From: Hymenobacter caeli
Lineage (GTDB): Bacteria; Bacteroidota; Bacteroidia; Cytophagales; Hymenobacteraceae
Length of the DNA: 64,000 bases
Direction: 5' to 3'
NCBI RefSeq assembly: GCF_013294115.1
Contig: NZ_JABSNP010000019.1
Location: 1 to 64,000, forward strand
In this document: piece by piece, positions 43,244 through 51,141 of the stretch
Numbering within the stretch: position 1 is the first letter of the stretch
How the letters are laid out: each line of letters opens with the position of its first letter
Translations under genes and position numbers: made by a program
Notes under the pieces: model-generated
Told to the model about the DNA's origin: nothing
The model's database searches: none
What the model saw: the letters and a program-made list of their open reading frames with translations, nothing else

Positions 43244-45988
43244 ATGCCCAGCCGCCTTCTTCTCCTGCTGATTTTGGGCCTCGGCCTCGCCCAAACCCCG
43301 GCGGCGCGGGCCCAGCCCCGGCCGGCCCGCACGGCCACCGTGCTGCAAGTACCGGGCACCCGGGAGTTTTGCCGGATTGATGAAAAGGGCCGGTCGGTGC
43401 TGCCCAGCGGGCGCTACGTGACGCCGGCCGGGCAGCTGGTGCGCATCACCCACGACCCGTTCGGGCTGGCGCTGGCCCCCGACGGGCGCACGGCCGTCAC
43501 GCTGCACAACGGCGTGTTCACGCGCCTCGACTTGGCTTCGCTGGCGGCCGTGCGGGTGCCCAGCTACGACGGAACCATCCGGTCGCCGCTTTCCAACGGG
43601 TCGTTCCTGGGCGTGGCGTTTTCGGCCGATTCTAAAAAGGTGTACCTGAGCGGGGGCGACAACGGGGCGGTGATTATATACGACTTGGAGAAGATGCAGC
43701 GGCTGGATTCTATCTCGCTGAACGGGGCCTGCGCGGGGCAGCAGTATGCCGACAGCTTCACCTCCGACCTGGTGCTGAACGAGGCCGCCCACGAGCTGCT
43801 GGCCCTCGACCGCGCCAACTTCCGCCTGGTGCGCCTCGACCTGAACACCCGCCAGGTCACGGCCTCCGTGCCGGTGGGCCGCCAGCCGTTCGGCCTGGCC
43901 CTGAGCCCCGACGGCCGCACCGCCCTCGTGGCCAACGTGGGCCAGTACGCCTACCCGCTGATAACCGGCGCGACGCCCAAAAACGCGGATTCTATCATGA
44001 TTTCGCGCCACCCTTACGGCAACGACACCAAGGAGTCGCGGGAGGGCACGGTGGTGGAGGGCCGCCAGATTCCCGGCGTGGGCAGCCCGCTGGCCCCCGA
44101 GGCCATGAGCGTGTTCGCGGTGGACCTGGCCACCAACCGGGTGGTGGACCGCTTCAAAACCGGCCACCAGATTGGGGAGATGGTGGAAGGCGCGGAAGTG
44201 GTGGGCGGGGCCAGTCCCAACTCGCTGGCCGTGGGCCGCCAGCTGGCCTACGTCACCAACGCCACCAACGACAACCTCACCGTCATCGATTACCGCAACC
44301 ACCGGCTGCTGGGCGACATCCCCCTCAAAGTGGACTCCCGCCTCGACAAGTACCGGGGCCTGCTGCCCTTCGGCCTGTGCCTGAGCCGCGACGAGCGGAC
44401 GCTGTACGTGGCCCTGCTGGGCTTCAACGCCGTGGCGGTGGTGGACGTGGCCACGCGCACCACCAGGGGCCTGATTCCCACCGGCTGGGGCCCCGCGCGG
44501 GTGCGCCTGTCGGCCGATGAGAAGACGCTCTACGTTACGTCCTGCCGGGGCCTGGGCGCGGGGCCCAACGGCGGCGCGGGCTTCGTGGCCCCGCCCCAGG
44601 GCACCTACATCGGCGACATTCAGCTCGGCAGCTTCCAGAAAGTGCCGGTGCCCACGGCCGCGCAGCTGGCCGCTTATACCAAGCAGGTGCTGGGTAATAC
44701 GTTCGTGCCCACCAAGCTGGCGGTGAACCCCAAAAACCCGCTGCCCGCGCTGCCCGGCCTCACGCCCACGCCGATTAAGTACGTGGTGTACATCACGAAG
44801 GAAAACCGGACCTACGACGAGGTGCTGGGCCAGCTCCGCGAAGCCCGGGGCGACAGCACGCTGGCCCGGTTCGGGGTGAACTGCGAGTACACGCTGCCCG
44901 ACAGCCTGCGCGGCAAATTTGCGCACCTGCGGGTGGCCCCCAACCACCGCAAGGTGGCCCGGCAGTTCGCGTTTTCCGACAACTACTACTGCGATTCCGA
45001 CGCCTCCATCCACGGCCACCACTGGATGCTGGGCGTGGTGCCCAACGAGTGGGTGGAGGCCAACTCCAACGTCAGCAAAACGGCCAAGCTCTTCTCCGGG
45101 GCCCCCGGGCGGCGGTTTCCCGGCTCCACGGGCAGCATGGATCCCGAGGACTACGCCGAAACCGGCGGCCTCTGGGAAGCCCTGGAGCGCCGGCACGTGG
45201 CGTTCTACAACTTCGGCGAAGCCAACGAAACGGCCCACAACCGCGAGGCCTGGCGCGACACCGCCACCGGGGCCGGCCACCTCGTGATGGAGCCCATGCA
45301 GAAGGCCCTGTTCCCGCGCACAAGCCACGACTACGCCGGCTTCAACACCAGCATCCCCGACCAGTTCCGGATGGAGCAGTTCGAGCGCGAGTTCACCAAA
45401 AAGTGGCTCACGGGCCGGCAGAAGATGCCCGCCCTCATCACCATGCAGGTGCCCAACGACCACGGGGCCGACGTGCGCCCGGCCGACGGCTACCCCTACC
45501 GGCAGTCGTACATGGCCGACAACGACCTGGCCCTGGGCCGCATCCTGCACTTTCTCTCGCGCACGCCCTACTGGAAAAACATGCTCGTCGTCGTCACCGA
45601 AGACGACCCCCAGGGCGGCGTGGACCACGTGGACGCCCACCGCTCGCTGCTGCTGCTGGCGGGCCCCTACGTGAAACGCGGCTACGTGAGCCACGCCCAC
45701 GCCAACTTCGGGGCGGTGCTCAAAACCATCTACAATCTCCTCGGCGTGCCCTACGTGAACCAGTACGACGCCACGGGCACGCTCTTGCAGGACTTTTTCA
45801 CCGGCACGCCCGACTTCCGCCCCTACACCCTGGAGCGGAGCGACTTGCGCATCTTCGACCCCCAGCAGGCCATGCGCCGCTACGACAAAACCATCGACTG
45901 GCGCAAGGTGGAAAAAGGCCCCGAAATGGACGACGAAGCCCGCGAGCGGGCCGACCACTACCGCCAGCAAAAGGCGAAAAGCAAGTGA
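43244..45988 (+). CDS. YncE-like beta-propeller fused to a phospholipase-C-type phosphoesterase
   Basis: A 914-residue exported protein (signal peptide to about residue 24). Residues ~40-480 are a YncE-like seven-bladed propeller (DPFGLALAPDGRTAVTL, RQPFGLALSPDGRTALVAN and similar repeats). Residues ~510-880 are the phosphoesterase family of bacterial phospholipase C/AcpA (PF04185-like), with ITKENRTYDEVLG near 518, DNYYCDSDASIHGHHW and a late DHVDAHRS. Proteins of this bifunctional type are secreted in Bacteroidota. It can release phosphate-containing headgroups from lipids or esters, which suits the surrounding phosphonate genes (inference). Confidence 0.9.
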   Translation: MPSRLLLLLILGLGLAQTPAARAQPRPARTATVLQVPGTREFCRIDEKGRSVLPSGRYVTPAGQLVRITHDPFGLALAPDGRTAVTLHNGVFTRLDLASLAAVRVPSYDGTIRSPLSNGSFLGVAFSADSKKVYLSGGDNGAVIIYDLEKMQRLDSISLNGACAGQQYADSFTSDLVLNEAAHELLALDRANFRLVRLDLNTRQVTASVPVGRQPFGLALSPDGRTALVANVGQYAYPLITGATPKNADSIMISRHPYGNDTKESREGTVVEGRQIPGVGSPLAPEAMSVFAVDLATNRVVDRFKTGHQIGEMVEGAEVVGGASPNSLAVGRQLAYVTNATNDNLTVIDYRNHRLLGDIPLKVDSRLDKYRGLLPFGLCLSRDERTLYVALLGFNAVAVVDVATRTTRGLIPTGWGPARVRLSADEKTLYVTSCRGLGAGPNGGAGFVAPPQGTYIGDIQLGSFQKVPVPTAAQLAAYTKQVLGNTFVPTKLAVNPKNPLPALPGLTPTPIKYVVYITKENRTYDEVLGQLREARGDSTLARFGVNCEYTLPDSLRGKFAHLRVAPNHRKVARQFAFSDNYYCDSDASIHGHHWMLGVVPNEWVEANSNVSKTAKLFSGAPGRRFPGSTGSMDPEDYAETGGLWEALERRHVAFYNFGEANETAHNREAWRDTATGAGHLVMEPMQKALFPRTSHDYAGFNTSIPDQFRMEQFEREFTKKWLTGRQKMPALITMQVPNDHGADVRPADGYPYRQSYMADNDLALGRILHFLSRTPYWKNMLVVVTEDDPQGGVDHVDAHRSLLLLAGPYVKRGYVSHAHANFGAVLKTIYNLLGVPYVNQYDATGTLLQDFFTGTPDFRPYTLERSDLRIFDPQQAMRRYDKTIDWRKVEKGPEMDDEARERADHYRQQKAKSK

Positions 45989-46023
45989 ACCTGCGCTGTT
46001 AACTTCTGCATCGGCCTGCCGGA

Positions 46024-46151
46024 GCGCCTCACCCCCTAACCCCCTCTCCGAAAAGGAGAGGGGACGGGCTATAGTCTTAATTTCTAGATTTTTAGAATTA
46101 AAAACTAGCTCCCCCTCTCCTTTTCGGAGAGGGGGTTGGGGGGTGAGGCGC
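46024..46151. repeat. Inverted repeat, family C, copy 2
   Basis: Arms 46024-46063 and 46111-46151, each with the inner hairpin CCCCTCTCC(G)AAAAGGAGAGGGG, are complementary apart from a few bases around a 47-base AT-rich loop. It lies between the propeller/phosphoesterase and phosphatase genes and resembles 41790-41903. Confidence 0.85.
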
Positions 46152-46244
46152 ACGTGGAGGGCGACCCACCAGAACTTAACGCCTCCATCCGTCTCTCCCA
46201 TCTGCTCAACGATTAACGGAGTACCACTCCGTTTTACTTACCCT

Positions 46245-47513
46245 ATGAAAAACTACTGCTTGCTGCTGCTGGGCTGGCTCACCTGTTGCCCGGCCGGCGC
46301 GGGGCCCCCGGCGCGGGCCCATAAAGTGGTGTTCGTCATCGCCGACGGCATCCCGGCCGACGTGCTGGAAAAGGCGGCGGGCCCCAACATCCGGCAGCTG
46401 ATGGCCACCGGCACCTACCTGCGGGCCCACGTGGGCGGCGACCTGGGCACTTATACCCAGACGCCCACCATCTCGGCCCCCGGCTACAACAACCTGCTCA
46501 CCGGCACCTGGGGCTACAAGCACAACGTGTGGGACAACGCCATCAAGGCCCCCAACTACCACTACGCAAGCATCTTCCGCCTGCTGAAGGAAGCGCGGCC
46601 CACGGCCAAAATCGCCATCTTCTCAACCTGGCTCGACAACCGCACCAAGCTGGTGGGCGAAGGCCTGCCCGCCGCCGGCAACCTGCGCTTCGACTACCGA
46701 GCCGACGGCTACGAGCGGGACACCGTGGCCTTTCTGCACGACAAAGGCAGCCTTTACACCCACGCCATCGACGATAAAGTGGTGGCCGAAGCCGCTAACT
46801 GCTTGCAAGCCAACGGCCCCGACCTCTCGTGGGTGTACCTGGAGCACACCGACGACATGGGCCACCGCCACGGCGACAGCCCCGAGCAGCTGCGGGCCGT
46901 GGGCTACGTGGACGAGCAGGTGGGCCGCCTGCGCGCCGCCCTGGCCTACCGCACCCAGCACTACCCCGAAGACTGGCTCCTGGTGCTCACTACCGACCAC
47001 GGCCGCGACGCCCAGACGGGCCGCAACCACGGCGGGCAGTCGGACCGGGAGCGCACCACCTGGCTGGCCCTGAGCACGAAAGACGTTAACGCCTACGCCC
47101 GCCGGGGCCCGGTGGCCATCGTGGACATCCTGCCCACCATCGCCCGGTTCATGCAGCTGCCGCTGCCCGCCGCCGCCCAGCGCGAGCTGGACGGCGTGCC
47201 GCTGCTGGGGCCCGTGTCGGTGGCCGCGCCGCGGGTGGTGCCGGCCCCCGACAGCCTGCGCATTGGCTGGACGGCGCTGGGGGCCCCGCCGGAACAGGTT
47301 CGGGTGTGGGCCACGGCCACCAACCGCTTCAAAACGGGCGGTACGGACGATTATATCCTGCTCGGCACCGTGCCGCTGGCCCGTCAGCGCCTGGCCGTCA
47401 GCCGCGCAGCCTACCCGGCCGCTTTTTATAAAATCGTGCTCGAAGGCACGCACAACACCGCCAATGGCTGGCTGATGCCGCCCGGGCCGCCCGCCCCCGG
47501 CGGCACCGACTAG
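46245..47513 (+). CDS. Exported alkaline-phosphatase-superfamily enzyme (NPP/PhnA-like)
   Basis: A 422-residue secreted phosphatase (signal peptide to about 25). Metal and nucleophile motifs in order: VFVIADGIP (Asp34), TISAPGYNNLLTG (Ser77 as candidate nucleophile), EHTDDMGHRHG (near 236) and TTDHGRDAQTGRNHGG (near 248). The closest classes are nucleotide pyrophosphatase/phosphodiesterase and phosphonoacetate hydrolase-like enzymes, which hydrolyse phosphodiesters or phosphonates with two zinc ions. An extra C-terminal domain of ~80 residues follows. ATG 46245 is needed for the signal peptide. Its stop overlaps that of the convergent HAD gene by four bases. Confidence 0.85.
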   Translation: MKNYCLLLLGWLTCCPAGAGPPARAHKVVFVIADGIPADVLEKAAGPNIRQLMATGTYLRAHVGGDLGTYTQTPTISAPGYNNLLTGTWGYKHNVWDNAIKAPNYHYASIFRLLKEARPTAKIAIFSTWLDNRTKLVGEGLPAAGNLRFDYRADGYERDTVAFLHDKGSLYTHAIDDKVVAEAANCLQANGPDLSWVYLEHTDDMGHRHGDSPEQLRAVGYVDEQVGRLRAALAYRTQHYPEDWLLVLTTDHGRDAQTGRNHGGQSDRERTTWLALSTKDVNAYARRGPVAIVDILPTIARFMQLPLPAAAQRELDGVPLLGPVSVAAPRVVPAPDSLRIGWTALGAPPEQVRVWATATNRFKTGGTDDYILLGTVPLARQRLAVSRAAYPAAFYKIVLEGTHNTANGWLMPPGPPAPGGTD

Positions 47514-48247
47514 GCCGGCACCAGCGCGGCCCGCAATTGCTGGTGCAGCTCGGCCAGCGAGGCCAGCAGGCCGTCGTTGGGGCAGGCGGCCAGCTGCGGG
47601 CGGGAATGGGTGCCGTTGACCACGCCCAGGCTGCGGGCGCAGCCGGCGCGGCGGCCCGATTCGAGGTCCGACGGCGTGTCGCCCACGTTGTACACCCGCT
47701 GCGGGTCGGCGATGCCGAACGCCCGCATAGCTTTTTGGATCATCAGCGGGGCGGGGCGGCCCTCGGCTACTTCGTCGCTGGCAATGGATAAGTCAATGAT
47801 TGCGTGTGCGCTGCCCCGGTGCTGAGCGTCCAGGCCCGCGTCCCAGCCCAGGCGGTGCAGAATCAGGTCCGTTACTTCGCGGTAGAAGCCCGTGGTGAGG
47901 GCGATGCGGATGCCCTGGCCCCGGAGGAAGGCCAGCAGCTCCAGGCAGCCCTCCGTGGGCACCACCTCGGCCGTGCGGTAGTGGCCCTCCAAAATCTTTC
48001 GAAACGCTTCGTACGACTGGTCCACGCGGGCCGCCAGGGCGGACGGGCGCACGGCGGGCCCCAGCTGCTCGCGCCAGAGCGTCTCGAACACGAAGCGCTT
48101 GGCCAGGCCCTGCACCGCCAGGATGCGGGCGGCGGTGGCCCGCAGGCCGGTGGCGGCGGCGGCCTGGGCGAAGCAGGCTTCTACTTCGTGCTGGTCGCGG
48201 ACGGTGGTGCCGGCCATGTCCAGCACCACGAGTTGCAAAGGCTTCAT
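47510..48247 (-). CDS. Phosphonatase-like HAD hydrolase (TIGR03351 type)
   Basis: A 245-residue soluble HAD hydrolase closest to phosphonoacetaldehyde hydrolase PhnX. Motif I is DMAGTT (Asp10), the DxAGT form specific to this clade instead of DxDxT. Lys50 in QGLAKRF sits where phosphonatase has its Schiff-base lysine. GRPAPLMIQKAM supplies the Arg that replaces the usual motif III Lys, and VGDTPSDLE is motif IV. The TIGR03351 family is known to cluster with TIGR03364 oxidoreductases, encoded 0.8 kb away. Expected reaction: hydrolytic C-P cleavage of a phosphono-aldehyde. It is divergent from the regulator gene. Confidence 0.88.
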   Translation of the reverse strand: MKPLQLVVLDMAGTTVRDQHEVEACFAQAAAATGLRATAARILAVQGLAKRFVFETLWREQLGPAVRPSALAARVDQSYEAFRKILEGHYRTAEVVPTEGCLELLAFLRGQGIRIALTTGFYREVTDLILHRLGWDAGLDAQHRGSAHAIIDLSIASDEVAEGRPAPLMIQKAMRAFGIADPQRVYNVGDTPSDLESGRRAGCARSLGVVNGTHSRPQLAACPNDGLLASLAELHQQLRAALVPA

Positions 48248-48357
48248 AAGGCAGAAAAAAGTGTTGACAAATATGCAACAAATATAGGGCCCCGCGCGGG
48301 CCGTTTGTTCCGGCATTGTCACGTTTGCGTTACGTTTGTCCTTCCCGATTATTCTGC
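48248..48357. promoter_or_regulatory. Divergent control region of the phosphonatase-like and XRE-cupin genes
   Basis: This 110-base spacer has TATATTTG on the minus strand (48280-48287), a -7 match for the HAD gene, and TACGTTTG on the plus strand (48331-48338) for the regulator, with TTTG at 48304-48307 as a possible -33. Between them GTTGACAAATATGCAAC (48263-48279) has GTTG/CAAC ends and a repeated CAAATAT word, a plausible binding site for the encoded XRE protein. Confidence 0.5.
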
Positions 48358-48933
48358 ATGAAACACGACAAGCTGAGCCTCATCGGCGTCCGCATCCTGG
48401 AGCTGCGCAAAGCCAAAAAGCTGAGCCTGCGCGAGCTGGCCCGGCGCAGCGGCCTCTCGGCGGGCCTGCTCTCCAAGGTTGAGAACTTCCGCACCGTGCC
48501 GTCGCTCTCGGTGCTGGTCGAAATCGCCAACGCGCTGGAGGTGGACGTGGCGGTGCTGGTGAAAAACATCAACGGCGAAACCACCGCCCCCTACCTGCTG
48601 GTGCGGGCCGACGAAGGCCGCCCCGAAAAGCGCGACGACTCCAAGGGCCTGCTCTACAAGTACCTGCTCTCGCAGGACCTGCTCAACTACAGCCTGCGCG
48701 TCAACGAGGTCCACATCAGCCCCCACACTTACCGCAAGCCGCTCTCCACCAACGCCCTGGAGTTGGTGTACGGGCTGGAAGGCACGGTGCGCTACGGCTT
48801 CAAAGACGGCGAAGTGGAAGTAGGGCCCGGCGACACCCTGTACTTCGACGGCCTGCTGGCCCACTCCGTGCGCAACGACACCGCCCAAACCGCCCGCCTG
48901 CTGAAAGTGTACCTGCTGCGGCACACCGACTGA
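48358..48933 (+). CDS. XRE-family regulator with a C-terminal cupin sensor domain
   Basis: A 191-residue transcription factor. Residues ~8-62 are a lambda-repressor-type HTH (IGVRILELRKAKKLSLRELA, SGLSAGLLSKVEN, PSLSVLVEIANALEV). Residues ~75-188 form a cupin (SPHTYRKPLST, YGLEGTVRYGF, VGPGDTLYFDGLLAHSVRN), probably binding a small ligand. Position between the phosphonatase-like gene and the FAD oxidoreductase gene suggests that it controls this locus (inference). It has its own TACGTTTG promoter 19 bases before the ATG. Confidence 0.9.
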   Translation: MKHDKLSLIGVRILELRKAKKLSLRELARRSGLSAGLLSKVENFRTVPSLSVLVEIANALEVDVAVLVKNINGETTAPYLLVRADEGRPEKRDDSKGLLYKYLLSQDLLNYSLRVNEVHISPHTYRKPLSTNALELVYGLEGTVRYGFKDGEVEVGPGDTLYFDGLLAHSVRNDTAQTARLLKVYLLRHTD

Positions 48934-49038
48934 GGGGCCCGGCGCGGGGGCCGGTAGCGCGGGGCCCGGGCGGCGGCGGGGAAGCACAAATAACCTATTC
49001 ATAACCCCCGCCATAGTTTCATATTAGTTAACCGTTGC

Positions 49039-49046
49039 TACGTTTG
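49039..49046 (+). promoter_or_regulatory. TAnnTTTG -7 element of the FAD oxidoreductase gene
   Basis: TACGTTTG, identical to the element of the XRE-cupin gene, 28 bases before the ATG at 49075; preceded by GTTAACCGTTGC, which shares the GTTAAC word with the palindrome at 34409. Confidence 0.5.
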
Positions 49047-49074
49047 CCCCGGCACCAAAACCAGCCGGCGCAGC

Positions 49075-50259
49075 ATGGAAAATTCGTATGACTTGATTGT
49101 GGTGGGGGCGGGGGCCCTGGGCGCGTTCCACGCCTACTTCGCCTTGCAGCGCGGCCTGAAGGTGCTGCTGCTGGAAAAAGACCCCCGGCCCGTGGAAGCC
49201 ACCGTGCGCAACTTCGGGCAAATCATCCCTTCGGGCATGGCCGAGGGCGAGTGGTTCGACTACGCCCGCGTGAGCCTCGACACGTACAAAGCTATCCAGG
49301 CCGAGTACGACATTTCCATTCGGCCCACCGGCTCGCTCTACCTGGCCTCGTCGGCCCCGGAGATGCAGGTGCTGGAGGAAAAACACGCCCGCTACCAGGC
49401 CCTGGGCTACGCCTCGCAGGTGCTCACGCCGGCCCAGTGCCGGCAGCGCCTGCCCGCTGTGCGGGCCGACTACTGCGCCGGGGGCCTGCTCTTTGCCCAG
49501 GAAGTGACGGCCGAGCCCGACCTGCTGGTGCACCGCCTACTGGCCTACCTGGTGGCCCGCTGGCACCTCGACTACCGCCCCGCCACGCCGGTGCGGGAAG
49601 TGACGGCCGGCGACGCCGGCTGCTTGGTAATCGACACCAGCGGCCGGCGCTACGCCGGGGCCCGGGTACTGGTGTGCAGCGGCCGCGACTTCCAGTTGCT
49701 GTTCCCGGAAGTGTTCGCCCAGAGCGACTTGCAGCTGGTGAAGCTCCAGATGCTGGCCACCTACCCACTGCCCCAGGTGCGGCTGCCGGGCTCGGTGCTC
49801 ACGGGCCTGTCCATCCGCCGCTACCACGCCTTCCACAGCTGCCCGTCGTTCGCCCAGCTCCGGCCCGCCGACGTGGACCCGGAGCTGCGCCAGTGGGGCA
49901 TCCACTTGCTCTTTAAGCAGGCCCTCGACGGCTCCATCATCCTCGGCGACACCCACGAGTACGCCGACGCCAGCGCGGCCAATCCCTTGGATTTCAACAA
50001 TTCCGACCACCTCAATCGGCTCATGCTGGCCGAGGCCCACCGCATCCTCGACCTGCCCGACTGGCGCATCCAGCGCACCTGGAACGGCTACTACGCGCAG
50101 AGCAAGTCGGCCGAGATTTTCCAGCACTCGCCCGACCCGCGCATCCACATCGTCACCGGCATCGGCGGCAAGGGCATGACCACCGCCTGCGGCTTCGCCC
50201 GGCACCACGTGGAGCAGCTGGGGCTGGGCCGCCGGCAGCCGGCCCAGGCGCGGCACTAA
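49075..50259 (+). CDS. FAD-dependent oxidoreductase of the TIGR03364 phosphonate-associated type
   Basis: A 394-residue flavoprotein of the DAO/glycine-oxidase superfamily. The dinucleotide-binding motif VVGAGALGAFHAYFALQRGL is at residues 9-28, the second strand ends LLLEKD, and NFGQIIPSG and the C-terminal TGIGGKGMTTACGFA complete the FAD site. The TIGR03364 subgroup occurs with phosphonatase-like TIGR03351 enzymes, and both are present here. Proposed role: oxidative deamination of 2-aminoethylphosphonate, its N-methyl or its 1-hydroxy derivative to a phosphono-aldehyde. Group assignment by motif and context. Confidence 0.87.
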   Translation: MENSYDLIVVGAGALGAFHAYFALQRGLKVLLLEKDPRPVEATVRNFGQIIPSGMAEGEWFDYARVSLDTYKAIQAEYDISIRPTGSLYLASSAPEMQVLEEKHARYQALGYASQVLTPAQCRQRLPAVRADYCAGGLLFAQEVTAEPDLLVHRLLAYLVARWHLDYRPATPVREVTAGDAGCLVIDTSGRRYAGARVLVCSGRDFQLLFPEVFAQSDLQLVKLQMLATYPLPQVRLPGSVLTGLSIRRYHAFHSCPSFAQLRPADVDPELRQWGIHLLFKQALDGSIILGDTHEYADASAANPLDFNNSDHLNRLMLAEAHRILDLPDWRIQRTWNGYYAQSKSAEIFQHSPDPRIHIVTGIGGKGMTTACGFARHHVEQLGLGRRQPAQARH

Positions 50260-50396
50260 AAGCGGGGCCGGGGCGTGGCGCCCGGCGCGGCCGGTTGGGT
50301 GCGCAGCCAACGCCGGGTCGCCGTTGTCCGTAGGCCGGCTGGGTTGGGGCCGGAAGGTGCCCCGGCCGCCTCCGCCGTCACGCCCCGCCCCTTGCC

Positions 50397-51086
50397 ATGC
50401 TGAAAATCGTGCTGCTCCGCCACGGCGAGAGCGTCTGGAACCAGGAAAACCGTTTCACCGGCTGGACCGACGTAGACCTGTCGGCGGAAGGCGTCCGGCA
50501 GGCCCGGCAGGCGGGGGCGCTGCTCCGGCAGCACGGCTACCGGTTCGACGTTGCCTACACGTCGGTGCTGAAGCGGGCCATTAAAACCCTGGACCTGGCC
50601 CTGGAAGAAATGGACCAGCTCTGGATTCCGGTGCAGAAGTCGTGGCGCCTGAACGAGCGGTTCTACGGGGCCCTGCAGGGGCTGAACAAGGCCGAAACCA
50701 TCGCCCGGTACGGGGCCGAGCAGGTGCGGAAGTGGCGGCGCGACCCCCTCGAGCACCCGCCCGCCCTCGCCCCCGACGACCCGCGCTACCCCGGCCACGA
50801 CGCCCGCTACGCCCACCTCACCGCCCGCGAACTGCCCCTGACCGAGAACCTGACCGAAACCCTGGCCCGCGTGCTGCCCTACTGGACGGAGACCATCGTG
50901 CCGGCCCTGCGCCGCCGCCAGCAGGTGCTCGTCTGCGCCCACGGCAACAGCCTGCGGGCCCTGGTGCAGTACATCGACCACCTCACCGACGCGGAAGTGA
51001 CCCAGCTCGACATCCCCACCGGCAGCCCCCTGGTCATCGAGCTGGACGACGACCTGAACCGGCTGCAACAGTACTACCTCACGTAG
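50397..51086 (+). CDS. gpmA: 2,3-bisphosphoglycerate-dependent phosphoglycerate mutase
   Basis: A 229-residue glycolytic enzyme interconverting 2- and 3-phosphoglycerate. The phospho-histidine motif LLRHGES is at residues 6-12, followed by NRFTGWTDVDLS, SVLKRAIKTL, RYPGHDARY and the second catalytic His in AHGNSLRALV. Length and order equal E. coli GpmA. One difference: the region that reads NERHYGALQGLNK in E. coli is NERFYGALQGLNK here. It follows the phosphonate genes on the same strand but has a 137-base spacer and is probably independent. Confidence 0.95.
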   Translation: MLKIVLLRHGESVWNQENRFTGWTDVDLSAEGVRQARQAGALLRQHGYRFDVAYTSVLKRAIKTLDLALEEMDQLWIPVQKSWRLNERFYGALQGLNKAETIARYGAEQVRKWRRDPLEHPPALAPDDPRYPGHDARYAHLTARELPLTENLTETLARVLPYWTETIVPALRRRQQVLVCAHGNSLRALVQYIDHLTDAEVTQLDIPTGSPLVIELDDDLNRLQQYYLT

Positions 51087-51141
51087 CGCGGCGGCGCGGG
51101 TTGCGCGCTCCCGGGCCCCCGGGCCGGCGGCCGGGCGCGGG

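Noticed and set aside
43238..46201. Very long minus-strand open frame (987 codons) opposite the propeller-phosphoesterase gene
   Set aside because: The plus-strand protein has clear family motifs; the antisense product is low-complexity, rich in Gly, Val, His and Arg, as expected from GC-rich codons read backwards.
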